From Ensifer adhaerens (GTDB lineage Bacteria; Pseudomonadota; Alphaproteobacteria; Rhizobiales; Rhizobiaceae), in NCBI RefSeq assembly GCF_002940685.1, contig NZ_PNFP01000006.1, forward strand, positions 1 through 64,000: 64,000 bases of DNA. The letters run 5' to 3'. The position numbers were made by a program, and so were the translations under genes. Below, in pieces: positions 49,105 to 62,378 of this stretch. The number at the start of each line of letters is the position of its first letter. The stretch's first letter is position 1. The notes under the pieces are model-generated. The model made no database searches and was not told the origin of the DNA. It was given only the letters and a program-made list of their open reading frames with translations.

Positions 49105-49140
49105 GAACAAGGCGGCTGCATGGCTGCAACCGCCTTGTTC
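49105..49140 (-). terminator. Terminator after ctaE
   Basis: GAACAAGGCGG (49105-49115) pairs with CCGCCTTGTTC (49130-49140). On the minus strand it ends with a CTTGTTC tail and follows the ctaE stop by 22 bases. Confidence 0.8.
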
Positions 49141-49162
49141 AAGAACTTAGATGCTCGCGCGA

Positions 49163-50041
49163 TCAGCCGTGAGCGATCGGCGCACCCCAGCTTCCCCAGA
49201 TGTAGATCGAGAAGAAGAGGAACAGCCAGACGACGTCAACGAAGTGCCAGTACCAGGCTGCCGCTTCGAAACCGAAGTGCTGCTTCGGGGTGAAGTCGCC
49301 ACGCAGCGCGCGGAACAGGCAGACCAGCAGGAAGATCGTACCGACCAGAACGTGGAAGCCGTGGAAGCCGGTCGCCATGAAGAAGGTCGCGCCGTAGATC
49401 GAGTCCTTGAAGGCGAACGGAGCGTGGGCGTATTCGTAGGCCTGGACGAAGGAGAACAGCACGCCAAGCACGACCGTCAGCGTCAGGCCGTTGACGAGGC
49501 CCTTGCGATCATTGTGCAGCAGCGCGTGGTGCGCCCAGGTCACCGTCGTGCCCGACAAAAGCAGGATGACGGTGTTGTAGAGCGGCAGGTGCCACGGATC
49601 GAGCACTTCGATGCCCTTCGGCGGCCAGACGCCGCCAGTGAAGGTGGCGCGGGTTGCCTGGATGGCTTCGCCCGGGAACAGGCTCGCATCGAAGAAGGCC
49701 CAGAACCAGGCCGCGAAGAACATCACTTCCGAAGCGATGAACATGATCATGCCGTAGCGCAGGTGCAGCGACACGACGCGGGTGTGGTGACCCTCGTGGG
49801 CTTCCTTCACCGTATCCGACCACCAGCCATACATGGTGTAGAGCACGATGATGAGACCTGCGAGCAGGATCCAGACGTTGGCAAGCTCGAGGCCGAAGAT
49901 CTTCAGCGAGCTGCCCGACAGGTAGCGCATATAGCAGATGCCGCCGAACGCCATGACGAAGGCGCCGATCGAGGCAAGCAACGGCCAGGGGCTCGGGTCG
50001 ATGATGTGGTAGTCGTGATTCTTCTGATGCGCACCGGCCAT
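49163..50041 (-). CDS. ctaE: Cytochrome c oxidase subunit III
   Basis: Subunit III of the aa3 cytochrome c oxidase, a seven-helix membrane protein stabilising the proton-pumping core. The 292-residue protein matches the family well: [20 protein letters not shown] near the start, [31 protein letters not shown] with the conserved glutamate, and [18 protein letters not shown]. The ATG at 50041 gives the standard start. It follows ctaG in the operon order. Confidence 0.96.
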   Translation of the reverse strand: MAGAHQKNHDYHIIDPSPWPLLASIGAFVMAFGGICYMRYLSGSSLKIFGLELANVWILLAGLIIVLYTMYGWWSDTVKEAHEGHHTRVVSLHLRYGMIMFIASEVMFFAAWFWAFFDASLFPGEAIQATRATFTGGVWPPKGIEVLDPWHLPLYNTVILLLSGTTVTWAHHALLHNDRKGLVNGLTLTVVLGVLFSFVQAYEYAHAPFAFKDSIYGATFFMATGFHGFHVLVGTIFLLVCLFRALRGDFTPKQHFGFEAAAWYWHFVDVVWLFLFFSIYIWGSWGAPIAHG

Positions 50042-50105
50042 GTCAGTAATCCCCGATATGTCTCTCTCTTGTCGCCTCTCCGGCATAGCCGAAAAGGACC
50101 TCCAG

Positions 50106-50699
50106 TCAAAGTTTGTTCTCTTCCGTCTTCACCTGTGCGACCGGTTTCGACGGTTCGCGCGGATAGAAGGTGTAGGAAAGCGTCAGCGTCTTGATGTCCT
50201 TGGTCTCCACCGCCTTGACGATGTCCGGATCGACGAAGAATACCACCGGCATCTCCATCTCCTCTCCCGGCTGCAGCGTCGTCTCGGTGAAGCAGAAGCA
50301 TTGCACCTTGTTGAAATAGGCCCCCGCCTGCATCGGCGTGACGTTGAAGGTCGCCTGGCCGGTCGTCGGCTTCGACGACAGGTTCTTCGCCTTGTACATC
50401 ACCTGCACGGTCTCGCCGATGCGGACGTCGATGTCACGCTGGACCGGCTTGAACTCCCAGGGCAGGCCGCCCGAGGTGTTGGCGTCGAAGGTGACCTTTA
50501 CCTTTTCGTCGAGGATGACGTCGGATGCCTGTTCGACCCGCTGCGTCGTACCGTTGTAGCCGGTGACGCGGCAGAACATGTCGTAGAGCGGTACCGCCGC
50601 ATAGGCCATGCCGACCATGCCGCCGACGAAGGCAAGGCAAGTGCCGACGACGACGCGGTTGGAGCGCTGCTTGGAGGCCGTTTCCGGTGAATTCGCCAT
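50106..50699 (-). CDS. ctaG: Cytochrome c oxidase assembly protein (copper chaperone)
   Basis: CtaG/Cox11 delivers copper to the CuB site of subunit I. The 197-residue protein has one N-terminal membrane helix ([20 protein letters not shown]), the [18 protein letters not shown] segment, and the CFCF copper motif in [12 protein letters not shown]. Length is normal. It sits between the small coxF gene and ctaE as in other alphaproteobacterial aa3 operons. Confidence 0.95.
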   Translation of the reverse strand: MANSPETASKQRSNRVVVGTCLAFVGGMVGMAYAAVPLYDMFCRVTGYNGTTQRVEQASDVILDEKVKVTFDANTSGGLPWEFKPVQRDIDVRIGETVQVMYKAKNLSSKPTTGQATFNVTPMQAGAYFNKVQCFCFTETTLQPGEEMEMPVVFFVDPDIVKAVETKDIKTLTLSYTFYPREPSKPVAQVKTEENKL

Positions 50700-50710
50700 G
50701 CCAGTCCGCC

Positions 50711-50851
50711 TCAGTTGACCATGCCATTGCCGAACTTGATCAGCGTGACGATGTAGAAGAGGACGACGAGGCCGAAGAGCACGAAGCCGAGCGCAATGTT
50801 GCGGCCGCGACGCGATTTCTTCTGGGCATCAGTGAGCTTGACGGTGTCCAT
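50711..50851 (-). CDS. coxF: CoxF-like small membrane protein
   Basis: A 46-residue protein with a basic N-terminal stretch ([11 protein letters not shown]) and one transmembrane helix ([20 protein letters not shown]). This size, sequence style and location between ctaB and ctaG match the CoxF/DUF2970-type small protein of alphaproteobacterial aa3 operons. Its ATG overlaps the ctaB stop (TGATG), and its stop lies 12 bases before ctaG. It probably helps assembly or stability of the oxidase. Confidence 0.85.
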   Translation of the reverse strand: MDTVKLTDAQKKSRRGRNIALGFVLFGLVVLFYIVTLIKFGNGMVN

Positions 50852-51807
50852 CAGGCAATACTCCCGGCATTCAGCCAGATATTGACGATCAGGTGATCCG
50901 CCATCAGGGCGGAGAAGATCACGAAGAGGTACATGATCGAGAAGGCGAACAGCTTCTTGGCCGGCAGCATGCGCTCATCCGTCTCGGGCATGCGCAGCAC
51001 GCCAATCGAGTACCAGACGAAGCCGAGGCCGAGGGCCGTTGCGAAGGCGCCGTAACCGATGCTCGCGAAACCGAGCAAGGTGGGACAGATGCCAATCAGA
51101 GCGGTCAGGACCGCATAGATGACGATCTGTTTCTTGGTGGTCGCCTGGCCGCAGACATTCGGCATCATCGGCACGCCGACGGCGCCGTAGTCGCCCATCT
51201 TGAACAGCGCCAGCGCCCAGAAATGGGCCGGGGTCCACAGGAAGGTGATGAGGAACAGCACGATGCTTTCGATCGACACGGCGCCGGTGACGCAGGCCCA
51301 GCCGATCATCGGCGGGAAGGCGCCGGCGGCACCGCCGATGACGATGTTCTGCGGCGTCGAGCGCTTCAGCCACATCGTGTAGATGACCACGTAGAAGAAG
51401 ATGGTGAAGGCGAGCAACCCGGCTGCGAGCCAATTGACGGCGAGCCCGAGGATGATCACGGAAAAGGCGGACAGCGTCAGGCCGAATGCCAGCGCCTCCT
51501 GCGGCAGGATCTTGCCGGCTGGGATCGGGCGCTTGGCGGTACGGCTCATGACCGCGTCGATGTCGGCGTCATACCACATGTTGAGCGCACCGGAGGCGCC
51601 AGCGCCAACGGCGATGCAGAGGATGGCAATGAAACCGATGAAGGGATTGATATGGCCGGGCGCGAGTACCAGCCCGGCAAACGCCGTGAAGACGACGAGG
51701 GACATGACACGCGGCTTCAGAAGCTCGAAGTAATCGCGTGCAGAGGCTTCGGACAGACGCGCTACGCCTTCCATGCCGACTGCTTCGTGATTGTCGATGA
51801 CCGTCAT
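50851..51807 (-). CDS. ctaB: Protoheme IX farnesyltransferase (heme O synthase)
   Basis: CtaB farnesylates heme b to heme O, the precursor of heme A for the aa3 oxidase. The 318-residue membrane protein has the prenyltransferase motif [19 protein letters not shown] in one loop and the later [18 protein letters not shown] segment, with eight to nine predicted transmembrane helices. ATG 51807 follows an AGGA; the longer frame to 51993 overlaps ctaD sequence and is not credible. Confidence 0.95.
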   Translation of the reverse strand: MTVIDNHEAVGMEGVARLSEASARDYFELLKPRVMSLVVFTAFAGLVLAPGHINPFIGFIAILCIAVGAGASGALNMWYDADIDAVMSRTAKRPIPAGKILPQEALAFGLTLSAFSVIILGLAVNWLAAGLLAFTIFFYVVIYTMWLKRSTPQNIVIGGAAGAFPPMIGWACVTGAVSIESIVLFLITFLWTPAHFWALALFKMGDYGAVGVPMMPNVCGQATTKKQIVIYAVLTALIGICPTLLGFASIGYGAFATALGLGFVWYSIGVLRMPETDERMLPAKKLFAFSIMYLFVIFSALMADHLIVNIWLNAGSIA

Positions 51808-51868
51808 ATCCTGTCCCTGCAAAAGTCCCGGCCGCAAGGGCCGTGTGTCGCCGGTTTCCCGGCGGGGT

Positions 51869-51892
51869 GAAGCCGCCGGAACCGGCGGCTTC
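51869..51892. terminator. Perfect palindrome between ctaD and ctaB
   Basis: GAAGCCGCCGG (51869-51879) pairs perfectly with CCGGCGGCTTC (51882-51892) across a two-base loop. No T run follows on either strand, so it may act as an attenuator or RNA-stabilising hairpin rather than a full terminator inside the operon. Confidence 0.6.
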
Positions 51893-51905
51893 TGTTCGTT
51901 GCCCG

Positions 51906-54496
<2,591 letters not shown>

Positions 54497-54862
54497 AATG
54501 TGTCTCCCCAATGCGCTTGATCAGGATCAAACCGGAACGCAGAATCCCTGCGATACTGCTGCGCTTCAAACCACAGTTTGTCCGATGCCGCAACATCTGA
54601 CCAATCAACCCCATGCGGCATTTTTGCACAAACGTTGCTTTTCACACAGGCACCCCTCGAAACCCGTCGCGAAACCACCTATAGGGGCTGTTCTGCGCGC
54701 TTGGCGACCGGTTTCAACGGCGCTTGAGCGGCGGCGCAGCCGATAGGGCGTCGAACCCGCCCAATTTCCGCCATATGGCGCTGGAATGTGCCCCGCAGGG
54801 CTTTTCATTTATTCCTGCGCGCTTCAAGAATAGCCCTGATGATTCGACGTTTTGAGGTTTAC
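54497..54862. other. Divergent promoter region of ctaC and the IalB-like gene
   Basis: This 366-base interval should hold the aa3 operon promoter (minus strand) and that of the IalB-like gene (plus strand). It contains the FNR/FixK-type palindrome at 54518-54531 and no open frame worth calling. The short frames here lack ribosome-binding sites and family features. Confidence 0.6.
54518..54531. promoter_or_regulatory. FNR/FixK-type binding box upstream of ctaC
   Basis: TTGATCAGGATCAA is an exact match to the TTGA-N6-TCAA anaerobox with perfectly complementary five-base arms. It ends 22 bases upstream of the ctaC start codon, so it lies in or near the leader. That position would suit repression of the aa3 oxidase under low oxygen by a FixK/FnrN-type protein; this is inferred. 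Confidence 0.75.
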
Positions 54863-55393
54863 ATGGGCCTGCCCCTCTTTTCCCGACTGTCGGCCTTCGC
54901 CGCCTTCGGCCTTGCCGTTCTCGCTCTCCCGGCTCAGAGCCTGGCCCAGCAGCCCGCCGGAACACCCGGCACGGTCAAGTCCAACCATGGCGCATGGTCG
55001 ATCGTCTGCGATCAGCCGCCGGGCGCGTCCGCTGACCAGTGCGCCCTGATGCAGAACGTCATCGCCGAGGACCGGCCGGAAGTCGGCCTGTCGGTGGTCG
55101 TGTTGAAGACGGCCGACCGCAAGGCCAAGATCCTTCGCGTGCTGGCGCCGCTCGGCGTGCTTTTGCCGAACGGCCTCGGCCTCAACGTCGATGGAAAGGA
55201 TATCGGCCGCGCCTATTTCGTGCGCTGCTTCTCCGACGGCTGCTACGCGGAAGTCGTGCTCGAGGACGAACTCCTGAAGACCTTCCGTTCAGGCGCGACG
55301 GCGACCTTCATCGTCTTCCAGTCGCCCGAAGAAGGCATCGGCATCCCGGTCGACCTCAAGGGCTTCGGCGAAGGCTACGACGCCCTGCCCTGA
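54863..55393 (+). CDS. Invasion-associated locus B (IalB) family protein
   Basis: A 176-residue secreted protein of the IalB family. A signal peptide (about residues 1-29, ending LPAQSLAQ) is followed by NHGAWSIVCDQPPGASADQC with the conserved cysteine pair, LRVLAPLGVLLPNGLGLNVD and YFVRCFSDGCYAEVVLEDEL. IalB was named from Bartonella invasion; in rhizobia the role is unclear. GAGG precedes the ATG at 54863; the ATG at 54839 is an alternative. A strong terminator follows. Confidence 0.88.
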   Translation: MGLPLFSRLSAFAAFGLAVLALPAQSLAQQPAGTPGTVKSNHGAWSIVCDQPPGASADQCALMQNVIAEDRPEVGLSVVVLKTADRKAKILRVLAPLGVLLPNGLGLNVDGKDIGRAYFVRCFSDGCYAEVVLEDELLKTFRSGATATFIVFQSPEEGIGIPVDLKGFGEGYDALP

Positions 55394-55423
55394 TCGGACA
55401 GCAAATCGAGCACGAACGACAAG

Positions 55424-55446
55424 AGCCGCGCCTGCGCGGCTTTTTT
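55424..55446 (+). terminator. Terminator after the IalB-like gene
   Basis: AGCCGCGC (55424-55431) pairs with GCGCGGCT (55434-55441) and is followed by a T run, 30 bases after the IalB stop. Confidence 0.9.
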
Positions 55447-55475
55447 GTTGAACACGTTTCAACCCAAAATGACAA

Positions 55476-55498
55476 AGCCCGGATCGCTGATCCGGGCT
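55476..55498 (-). terminator. Terminator after ribB
   Basis: AGCCCGGATC (55476-55485) pairs with GATCCGGGCT (55489-55498) around GCT. On the minus strand it follows the ribB stop by 25 bases and runs into a T-rich tail. Confidence 0.75.
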
Positions 55499-55523
55499 CT
55501 ATGCATTGCGAGAGCGGCGCTCC

Positions 55524-56624
<1,101 letters not shown>

Positions 56625-56668
56625 GGTGTTCTTCCCGAATTGTCTGGGCCGCTTCGCTTGAAGCCGGA

Positions 56669-57766
56669 TTACTTGAGGCGACCGGTCTGGCCGCGGTCAC
56701 GCAGGTAGTGATCGGCGATCGTGCAGGCAAGCATCGCCTCGCCGATCGGAACGGCGCGGATGCCGACGCACGGGTCGTGACGGCCCTTGGTGCGCACATC
56801 GACCTCGTTGCCGTCGCTGTCGACCGAGCGGCGCTCGGTCAGGATCGACGAGGTCGGCTTGATGGCGAAACGCGCGATCACCGGCTCGCCGGTGGCGATA
56901 CCACCGAGGATACCGCCGGCATGATTGGAGAGGAAGACCGGCTTGCCGTCGGCGCCGATGCGCATCTCGTCGGCGTTTTCCTCGCCGGTGATCTCGGCAG
57001 CGCCGAAGCCGTTGCCGATCTCGACGCCCTTGACGGCGTTGATCGACATCAGGTTCGAGGCGATGTCCTGGTCGAGCTTGGCGTAGATCGGCGCGCCGAT
57101 GCCGGCGGGCACGCCCTCGGCGACGACTTCAATGACGGCACCGATCGAGGATCCAGCCTTGCGGATGCCGTCGAGATACTCTTCCCAGACCGGCACGATC
57201 TCCGGATCCGGCGCGAAGAACGGGTTGTTGCCAACCTCGGCCCAGTCCCAGTTGGAGCGATTGATCTTGTGTTTGCCGATCTGCACGAGCGCACCGCGCA
57301 CGACAAGCCCGGGCACCACCTTGCGGGCGATACCGCCGGCAGCAACCCGCGCCGCAGTCTCGCGCGCCGAGGAGCGGCCGCCGCCGCGATAGTCGCGGAT
57401 GCCGTACTTCAGATCATAGGTGTAATCGGCGTGACCCGGACGGTAGCGCTTGGCGATCTCGGAATAGTCCTTCGAGCGCTGGTCGGTGTTTTCGATCAGC
57501 ATCGAGATCGGCGTGCCGGTCGAGATCATCGTCTCGCCGTCCTCGTCGAACATGACGCCCGAGAGCACCTTGACGAGATCGTCCTCGCGACGCTGGGTCA
57601 CGAAACGCGACTGGCCGGGCTTGCGCTTGTCGAGCCAGGCCTGGAGTTCGGCGAGCGTGAAGCGGATGCCGGGCGGGCAGCCGTCGACGACGCAGCCAAG
57701 CGCCGGACCGTGGCTTTCGCCCCAGGTGGTAACACGGAAGAGGTGACCGAAAGTGTTATGCGACAT
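56669..57766 (-). CDS. aroC: Chorismate synthase
   Basis: AroC makes chorismate from EPSP in the shikimate pathway, using reduced FMN. The 365-residue protein starts [20 protein letters not shown] at 57766. It has the family signatures [12 protein letters not shown]-type (seen as [20 protein letters not shown]) and the C-terminal [17 protein letters not shown] segment. FMN requirement connects it loosely with the ribB gene next downstream (riboflavin pathway), though this neighbourhood may be chance. The longer frame to 57796 is not supported. Confidence 0.96.
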   Translation of the reverse strand: MSHNTFGHLFRVTTWGESHGPALGCVVDGCPPGIRFTLAELQAWLDKRKPGQSRFVTQRREDDLVKVLSGVMFDEDGETMISTGTPISMLIENTDQRSKDYSEIAKRYRPGHADYTYDLKYGIRDYRGGGRSSARETAARVAAGGIARKVVPGLVVRGALVQIGKHKINRSNWDWAEVGNNPFFAPDPEIVPVWEEYLDGIRKAGSSIGAVIEVVAEGVPAGIGAPIYAKLDQDIASNLMSINAVKGVEIGNGFGAAEITGEENADEMRIGADGKPVFLSNHAGGILGGIATGEPVIARFAIKPTSSILTERRSVDSDGNEVDVRTKGRHDPCVGIRAVPIGEAMLACTIADHYLRDRGQTGRLK

Positions 57767-57883
57767 GAAGGCTACCGGACCTTGAGCAAGCAACATCAGT
57801 ACGTCTTGTACTTAGATGCCCTCTCTTAGTGGAAAGCCGATGGCGGGGAAAGGCTTTTGCGCCTGCCGACCCCGTCGCATTCG

Positions 57884-60800
57884 TCAAGAGGCCAGACGCA
57901 GGCCACGTTCGGTTGCAAAGGCCAGGAACTTCTCGGCGCTCAAGGGTCTTGCGAAGGCATAGCCCTGCAGGACGTCGCAGCCGAGGATTCCGAGCATTTC
58001 GGCATGCGCCATCGTCTCGACACCTTCCGCGACCGTCTCGATGTTGAGCGAGCGGGCGATCTCGATGATCGAACGAACCAGCGCCTGTTCTCTGCGCGCG
58101 CTCAGGACCGGAACCACGAGCTGGCGGTCGATCTTCAGCCGCTTCGGCTTGATTTTCAGAAGGCTGACGATCGAGGTGTGGCCGGTGCCGAAATCGTCGA
58201 GCTCGATGTCGATGCCAAGCTTCTTGATGCCCTCGATGTTGGTGGCGACGATATCGTCGCTCTCATCGAGGAAGATCGATTCCACCAGCTCGAAACAAAT
58301 CTGCCCGGGCGCGATGCTCAAACCTTGAAGCGAAGGCAGCAGGTCGTCGTCCTGAAGCCGTTTGGCCGACACGTTGACCGAGATCTTGGGAACCCGCACG
58401 CCAGCGGCCGCCCAGAGCATATGATCCTTGAGGGACTTCTCGAGAACGAGGCGGTCGAGCGCCGCGGTGACGTTGAGTTCCTCGGCGATCCCAAGGAAAC
58501 GGTCCGGCGTCAGGATGCCCTCGCGCGGGTGCCGCCAGCGCACCAGCGCTTCCACGCCGCAAAGCGCAAGCGTGGTCGCATCGAACTGCGGCTGGTACCA
58601 GGGCTCGAATTCGTCCCGCTCGATGCCTTCCAGAATCTCGTCGGCGATGCGCTTGGCGGTCACCACTTCCGCCTGCAGCACCTCGGTGAAGAACTGATAG
58701 CGGTTACGGCCGGCTTCCTTGGCGCGGTAGAGCGCGATATCTGCATTGACGAGCAGCTTGCGCGCGTCGATCTCTGCCCCCTGCCCGACAGCGACGCCGA
58801 TGCTGACGCCGAAGCGACAGGGAAATCCGTTGTAGTCGACCGGCTGGCGCATGGCCGCAATGATGCGATCGCAACGCGCCGCGAGTGCCGCTTCACCCGC
58901 GGCACCGGTGACGGCGACGACGAATTCATCGCCGCCGATGCGCGCGATGATATCGCCAGGCGATGTGTTGGCTCTCAGGATCTCGGAGGCATGGACCAGC
59001 ATGGCGTCGCCGGCGGCATGTCCGAGCGTATCGTTGATCTGCTTGAACCTGTCGAGATCGATGTGGAGGATGGCGATATCCTCCCGCTCGCCGTGGGCCG
59101 TCGTCGTCAGGCGCTCCAGCGCCTTGTCGAGCATGCGGCGATTGCCGAGGCCGGTCAGCGGATCGTGAAGCGCATTGTGCTCGATGCGCACGCGCGCCTG
59201 CTCCAGTTCGGCGTTCTTTGCATCCGCCATCGCCTTTGCCGCGCGCAACTGCTCGGTCATCAGCACGTCGTCGGTGACATCGAGCGCCATCCCCACGAAC
59301 TTGCGCGCGCCATCCGGCGCGACATGCAGCTTGCCGACCGAACGAATATGGCGGACACCACCGCTCGACAGGACGACACGGGCCTGATGCACATAGGTTT
59401 CGTCCGCGGCAATGGCACGGTTGACCGCTTCCAGAGCGACCTGACGATCATCGGGATGAAGTGTCGTGAGCCATATTTCCTCGTTCGTAGCGCCGTCGGA
59501 GTAGACCAGGCCATAGAGCTGGTGCATGCGCTCGTCCCAGTAGGCGACGTTGTTGTCGAGATCCGCCTCCCACATGCCGCAGCGATAGGAATCAAGCGCG
59601 AGATCGAGGCGCCGCGACAGGAGTTCGAGGTCCTGTTCGCGTTCGTAGAGCCCCTTCAGCGCCTGTTCGAGTTCGTGGTTCTGCTGGTCGACCTGCGCCT
59701 TGGCCGCACTCAGCCGCTCATTCTTCAACACGTCGTCGCTGACATCCCAGCTGATGCCGGTGACCTTGGCGCGACCATCGGGCCCGCGGTAGCTGGATCC
59801 GACATTGCGGATGTGACGTATGCTTCCGTCCGACAGGACGACACGATACTGCGACCGATACTCCAGCCCATCGTCGAGGCTGCGGAACAGCGCGTTGGCG
59901 GCAATGCCGACATCGTCGGGGTGCACGGTCGCCCGCCACTCGTCATATGTCGGCTCCTCCAGGTGAACCTCCAGTCCGTGCAGATGGAACATCCGGTCGT
60001 CCCAGGAGCGCTGCTGCGTCTCGACGTCGATCTCCCAGATGCCGATCTTCGACGCGTCGAGCGCCAGGTTCAGGCGGTGGGACAGCGTCATCACCTCCCC
60101 TTCCCGCGCCTTCAGCTTGGCGATGTTGCGCTGCCGTTCGTTGACGAGGCCGCCGGCCAGCAGGATCGGGATGACTACCACGGTGACGGCGGCCGCGATT
60201 GCCAATTGGATGAAGCCGCTGTTTTCGGGAAGCTGCCGCCATCCGCCGACCGGCATGGCCGCAAGCTCCCACACACCGCCTGCGAGTTCGAGCCGGCGCG
60301 TGACCGGCGCGGCGCGAAAAAGAGCGTCGTCGCCATAGAAGGCATCCTGTATGCGCTCCGGTTCGGAAATGTCGCGGATCGCCAGGTGAACGTCGATGTG
60401 GCGGTGATCCCGCGCCAGTTCCGGCGCCTCGCCGCCTGCTTCAAGCAGGCGCGCCGCACGGTACAGCGCCTTCTCGTCGATGATCGCCTCGACATAGCCC
60501 CAGCGCTCCATGCGTCCCTGGATTTTCGAGAACACCGGCAGGAACAGTTCGAAACCGCTGCGGCCGCTCGGCAGGCGAATTGGCCCGATCATCACCGGCC
60601 TCACGGTCGACGACGCTCGCTCGATGGCATGGCGCGTGGCGCCGAATCTGTTGAAATCGCTGCCGACGAACCATTGCTGACTCTCGCGCGGAAAGGCGAT
60701 CCGCACCACCCCGCCCGGCGCCGCCGAGGCCCGCGCCATCTGCGGATTCTGCAGAAGCAACTTCGTCGCCATGACGGTGAAATCGTCAGGCGTCATGGCC

Positions 60801-61063
60801 GGATGCACGCCGATGCTGTTGGCAAAGCCGTTCAGCGCCGCGATGTTGGTGTTTACCTCCGATTGCAGCCGGTTGGCGATGAGGTTCAGCTCATTCTCCG
60901 CGTCGATCCTGAGGTCGTTCTGGAAGTTTTCCCGATTCTGCCGCTCGTAAGTGTGCCCGCCTGTAAAGACGACGAGGCCGGCAATCGCTGCCGGTATGAG
61001 CGATGGTCTCGCAAATCTGGCGGCCGCCCGAATACGGTGGCGCAGAACGTCAATGATTTTCAA
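57884..61063 (-). CDS. Membrane sensor with CHASE-like, PAS, GGDEF and EAL domains
   Basis: A 1059-residue c-di-GMP signalling protein. An N-terminal transmembrane helix (about 22-45) leads to a periplasmic CHASE-like domain (QNDLRIDAENELNLIANRLQ, continuing to about residue 290), then a second transmembrane helix, two similar PAS domains (RLNLALDASKIGIWEIDVET and RLDLALDSYRCGMWEADLDN, evidently an internal duplication), a GGDEF with intact RIGGDEFVV and an EAL with GVEALVRWRHP. Both domains look catalytically complete. The start is a TTG at 61063 preceded by GAGGGG; the frame extends to a TTG at 61084. The activity balance between synthesis and breakdown cannot be read. Confidence 0.9.
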   Translation of the reverse strand: MKIIDVLRHRIRAAARFARPSLIPAAIAGLVVFTGGHTYERQNRENFQNDLRIDAENELNLIANRLQSEVNTNIAALNGFANSIGVHPAMTPDDFTVMATKLLLQNPQMARASAAPGGVVRIAFPRESQQWFVGSDFNRFGATRHAIERASSTVRPVMIGPIRLPSGRSGFELFLPVFSKIQGRMERWGYVEAIIDEKALYRAARLLEAGGEAPELARDHRHIDVHLAIRDISEPERIQDAFYGDDALFRAAPVTRRLELAGGVWELAAMPVGGWRQLPENSGFIQLAIAAAVTVVVIPILLAGGLVNERQRNIAKLKAREGEVMTLSHRLNLALDASKIGIWEIDVETQQRSWDDRMFHLHGLEVHLEEPTYDEWRATVHPDDVGIAANALFRSLDDGLEYRSQYRVVLSDGSIRHIRNVGSSYRGPDGRAKVTGISWDVSDDVLKNERLSAAKAQVDQQNHELEQALKGLYEREQDLELLSRRLDLALDSYRCGMWEADLDNNVAYWDERMHQLYGLVYSDGATNEEIWLTTLHPDDRQVALEAVNRAIAADETYVHQARVVLSSGGVRHIRSVGKLHVAPDGARKFVGMALDVTDDVLMTEQLRAAKAMADAKNAELEQARVRIEHNALHDPLTGLGNRRMLDKALERLTTTAHGEREDIAILHIDLDRFKQINDTLGHAAGDAMLVHASEILRANTSPGDIIARIGGDEFVVAVTGAAGEAALAARCDRIIAAMRQPVDYNGFPCRFGVSIGVAVGQGAEIDARKLLVNADIALYRAKEAGRNRYQFFTEVLQAEVVTAKRIADEILEGIERDEFEPWYQPQFDATTLALCGVEALVRWRHPREGILTPDRFLGIAEELNVTAALDRLVLEKSLKDHMLWAAAGVRVPKISVNVSAKRLQDDDLLPSLQGLSIAPGQICFELVESIFLDESDDIVATNIEGIKKLGIDIELDDFGTGHTSIVSLLKIKPKRLKIDRQLVVPVLSARREQALVRSIIEIARSLNIETVAEGVETMAHAEMLGILGCDVLQGYAFARPLSAEKFLAFATERGLRLAS

Positions 61064-61325
61064 TGTATTCCCCTCAGTCCCCAACCAAAGGTAGCGGCCG
61101 AGTCTTAAGATTGGCTTTCGTCACAAATCCTTGGAAAACCCCACAATTCATGGGGAAACCTTGCCGCGATCGTTCCGTTGGAAGCCCTCACCCGCTTGAA
61201 AAATATGGTATCGCCGTCCAGTCTTTCCGCGTCGGCCAGACCATCAAAAAAGCGGGGTTGCCCGGCCAAAAGCCAGGTCGCAAGGCAATTTTTGCCACAA
61301 TCGGGGATCAAAGGGAGTGACAAGA

Positions 61326-61619
61326 ATGTTCGCAGTTTCGTTGAAGAGGGCAAGAAGAATGCGTTTTGTTATTGCCGCGCTCATGGCCACCGCAGGCCTG
61401 CTCTCCCCCTTGTCAGCCCTGGCCGAAAGCGCCGATGTGGAAGCTACCATTACGGGTGTCGATACCGAACGCCTGAGCCTGTCCCTCGATGACGGCAAGA
61501 ACTATCAGGCGCCCGAGGAATTCAACTTCGAAGGCCTGAAGGCCGGCGTAAAGGTTCTCGTCTTCTATACGGAAGTGGACGGCAAGCGGGTCATCAACGA
61601 TCTCGAAATCGTCCAGTAG
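61326..61619 (+). CDS. DUF1344 small periplasmic protein
   Basis: A 97-residue protein with a signal peptide (residues 1 to about 33, ending LSALAES) and a small beta-rich DUF1344 domain (VEATITGVDTERLSLSLDDG, then FNFEGLKAGVKVLVFYTEVD). Members are exported proteins of unknown function common in rhizobia. GGGAG upstream supports the ATG at 61326, although an internal ATG at 61359 would give a more typical signal peptide. Confidence 0.8.
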   Translation: MFAVSLKRARRMRFVIAALMATAGLLSPLSALAESADVEATITGVDTERLSLSLDDGKNYQAPEEFNFEGLKAGVKVLVFYTEVDGKRVINDLEIVQ

Positions 61620-61746
61620 GAAGGCAGCCCGCCGCTCGGGCCGCTACACAATTCGGACCACCCGATTTTCACATTCCTGGAACTTTCTGCGGATGCCTCA
61701 CAGGCATCCAGGCGAAGCGCGTCGCGCCTCGCCACGTTTCAATCCG

Positions 61747-62331
61747 TCAGACCCAGCCGATGGCACTACCGGAGATGCGCAGGAGGCGGTCCTGCGGGAT
61801 TGCCGCGGTCGCGGCCTCCTCCGCTTCCATTTCGCCAAAAAGCTTGAAGAGCACCCGAATGACGCCGCCGTGGCTGACGCAGACGGTCGGCTTCGTCACG
61901 TCCCTGAGCCAGGCGGCGATACGCCAGGACAGGATTTCGTAGCTTTCGGCGTCCTTGCCGGGCGGAATGAAATCCCACTTCACCGCACGCCTCTCGGCGA
62001 TCCTCTGGGGCGCCGAACGCTTGAGTTCGGGCAGCGTATGCCCTTCCCAGTCGCCGAAGGAAACTTCCTTCAGCCGCTCGTCGGTCCGGTAGGCCTCGGG
62101 CGCAAGGCCCATGGCCAACCTGACGCGCTCCATGGTCTCGCGCGTGCGGCCAAGCGGACTGGCGACGAAATCGAAATGCCGGGCATCGGCGCCGAGGATG
62201 CCTCCAAGCGCCGCGCCGTTGCCGGTCGCCTGCTGGCGACCGAAATCATTCAAAGGGATATCCTTTTGCCCCTGGAGCCGGCTTTCGGCATTCCAGTCGG
62301 TCTGTCCGTGACGGATCACATAGATCAGCAC
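61747..62331 (-). CDS. Histidine phosphatase (phosphoglycerate-mutase-like) family protein
   Basis: A 194-residue phosphatase with the RHG motif: MLIYVIRHGQTDWNAESRLQ, followed by GQKDIPLNDFGRQQA; the second catalytic histidine lies in VCVSHGGVIRVLF. The substrate is not specified by these motifs; alpha-ribazole phosphatase, phosphoglycerate and other roles are possible. It is 47 bases downstream of fabI on the same strand. Confidence 0.9.
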   Translation of the reverse strand: MLIYVIRHGQTDWNAESRLQGQKDIPLNDFGRQQATGNGAALGGILGADARHFDFVASPLGRTRETMERVRLAMGLAPEAYRTDERLKEVSFGDWEGHTLPELKRSAPQRIAERRAVKWDFIPPGKDAESYEILSWRIAAWLRDVTKPTVCVSHGGVIRVLFKLFGEMEAEEAATAAIPQDRLLRISGSAIGWV

Positions 62332-62378
62332 AACGTGTCTCCGGGCAGCTGGCTGCCGAACCGGTCCCTACGGTTCGG

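Noticed and set aside
57857-61108. A 1083-residue plus-strand open frame opposite the PAS-GGDEF-EAL gene
   Set aside because: Antisense to a well-supported multi-domain gene; composition is biased as expected for a shadow frame.
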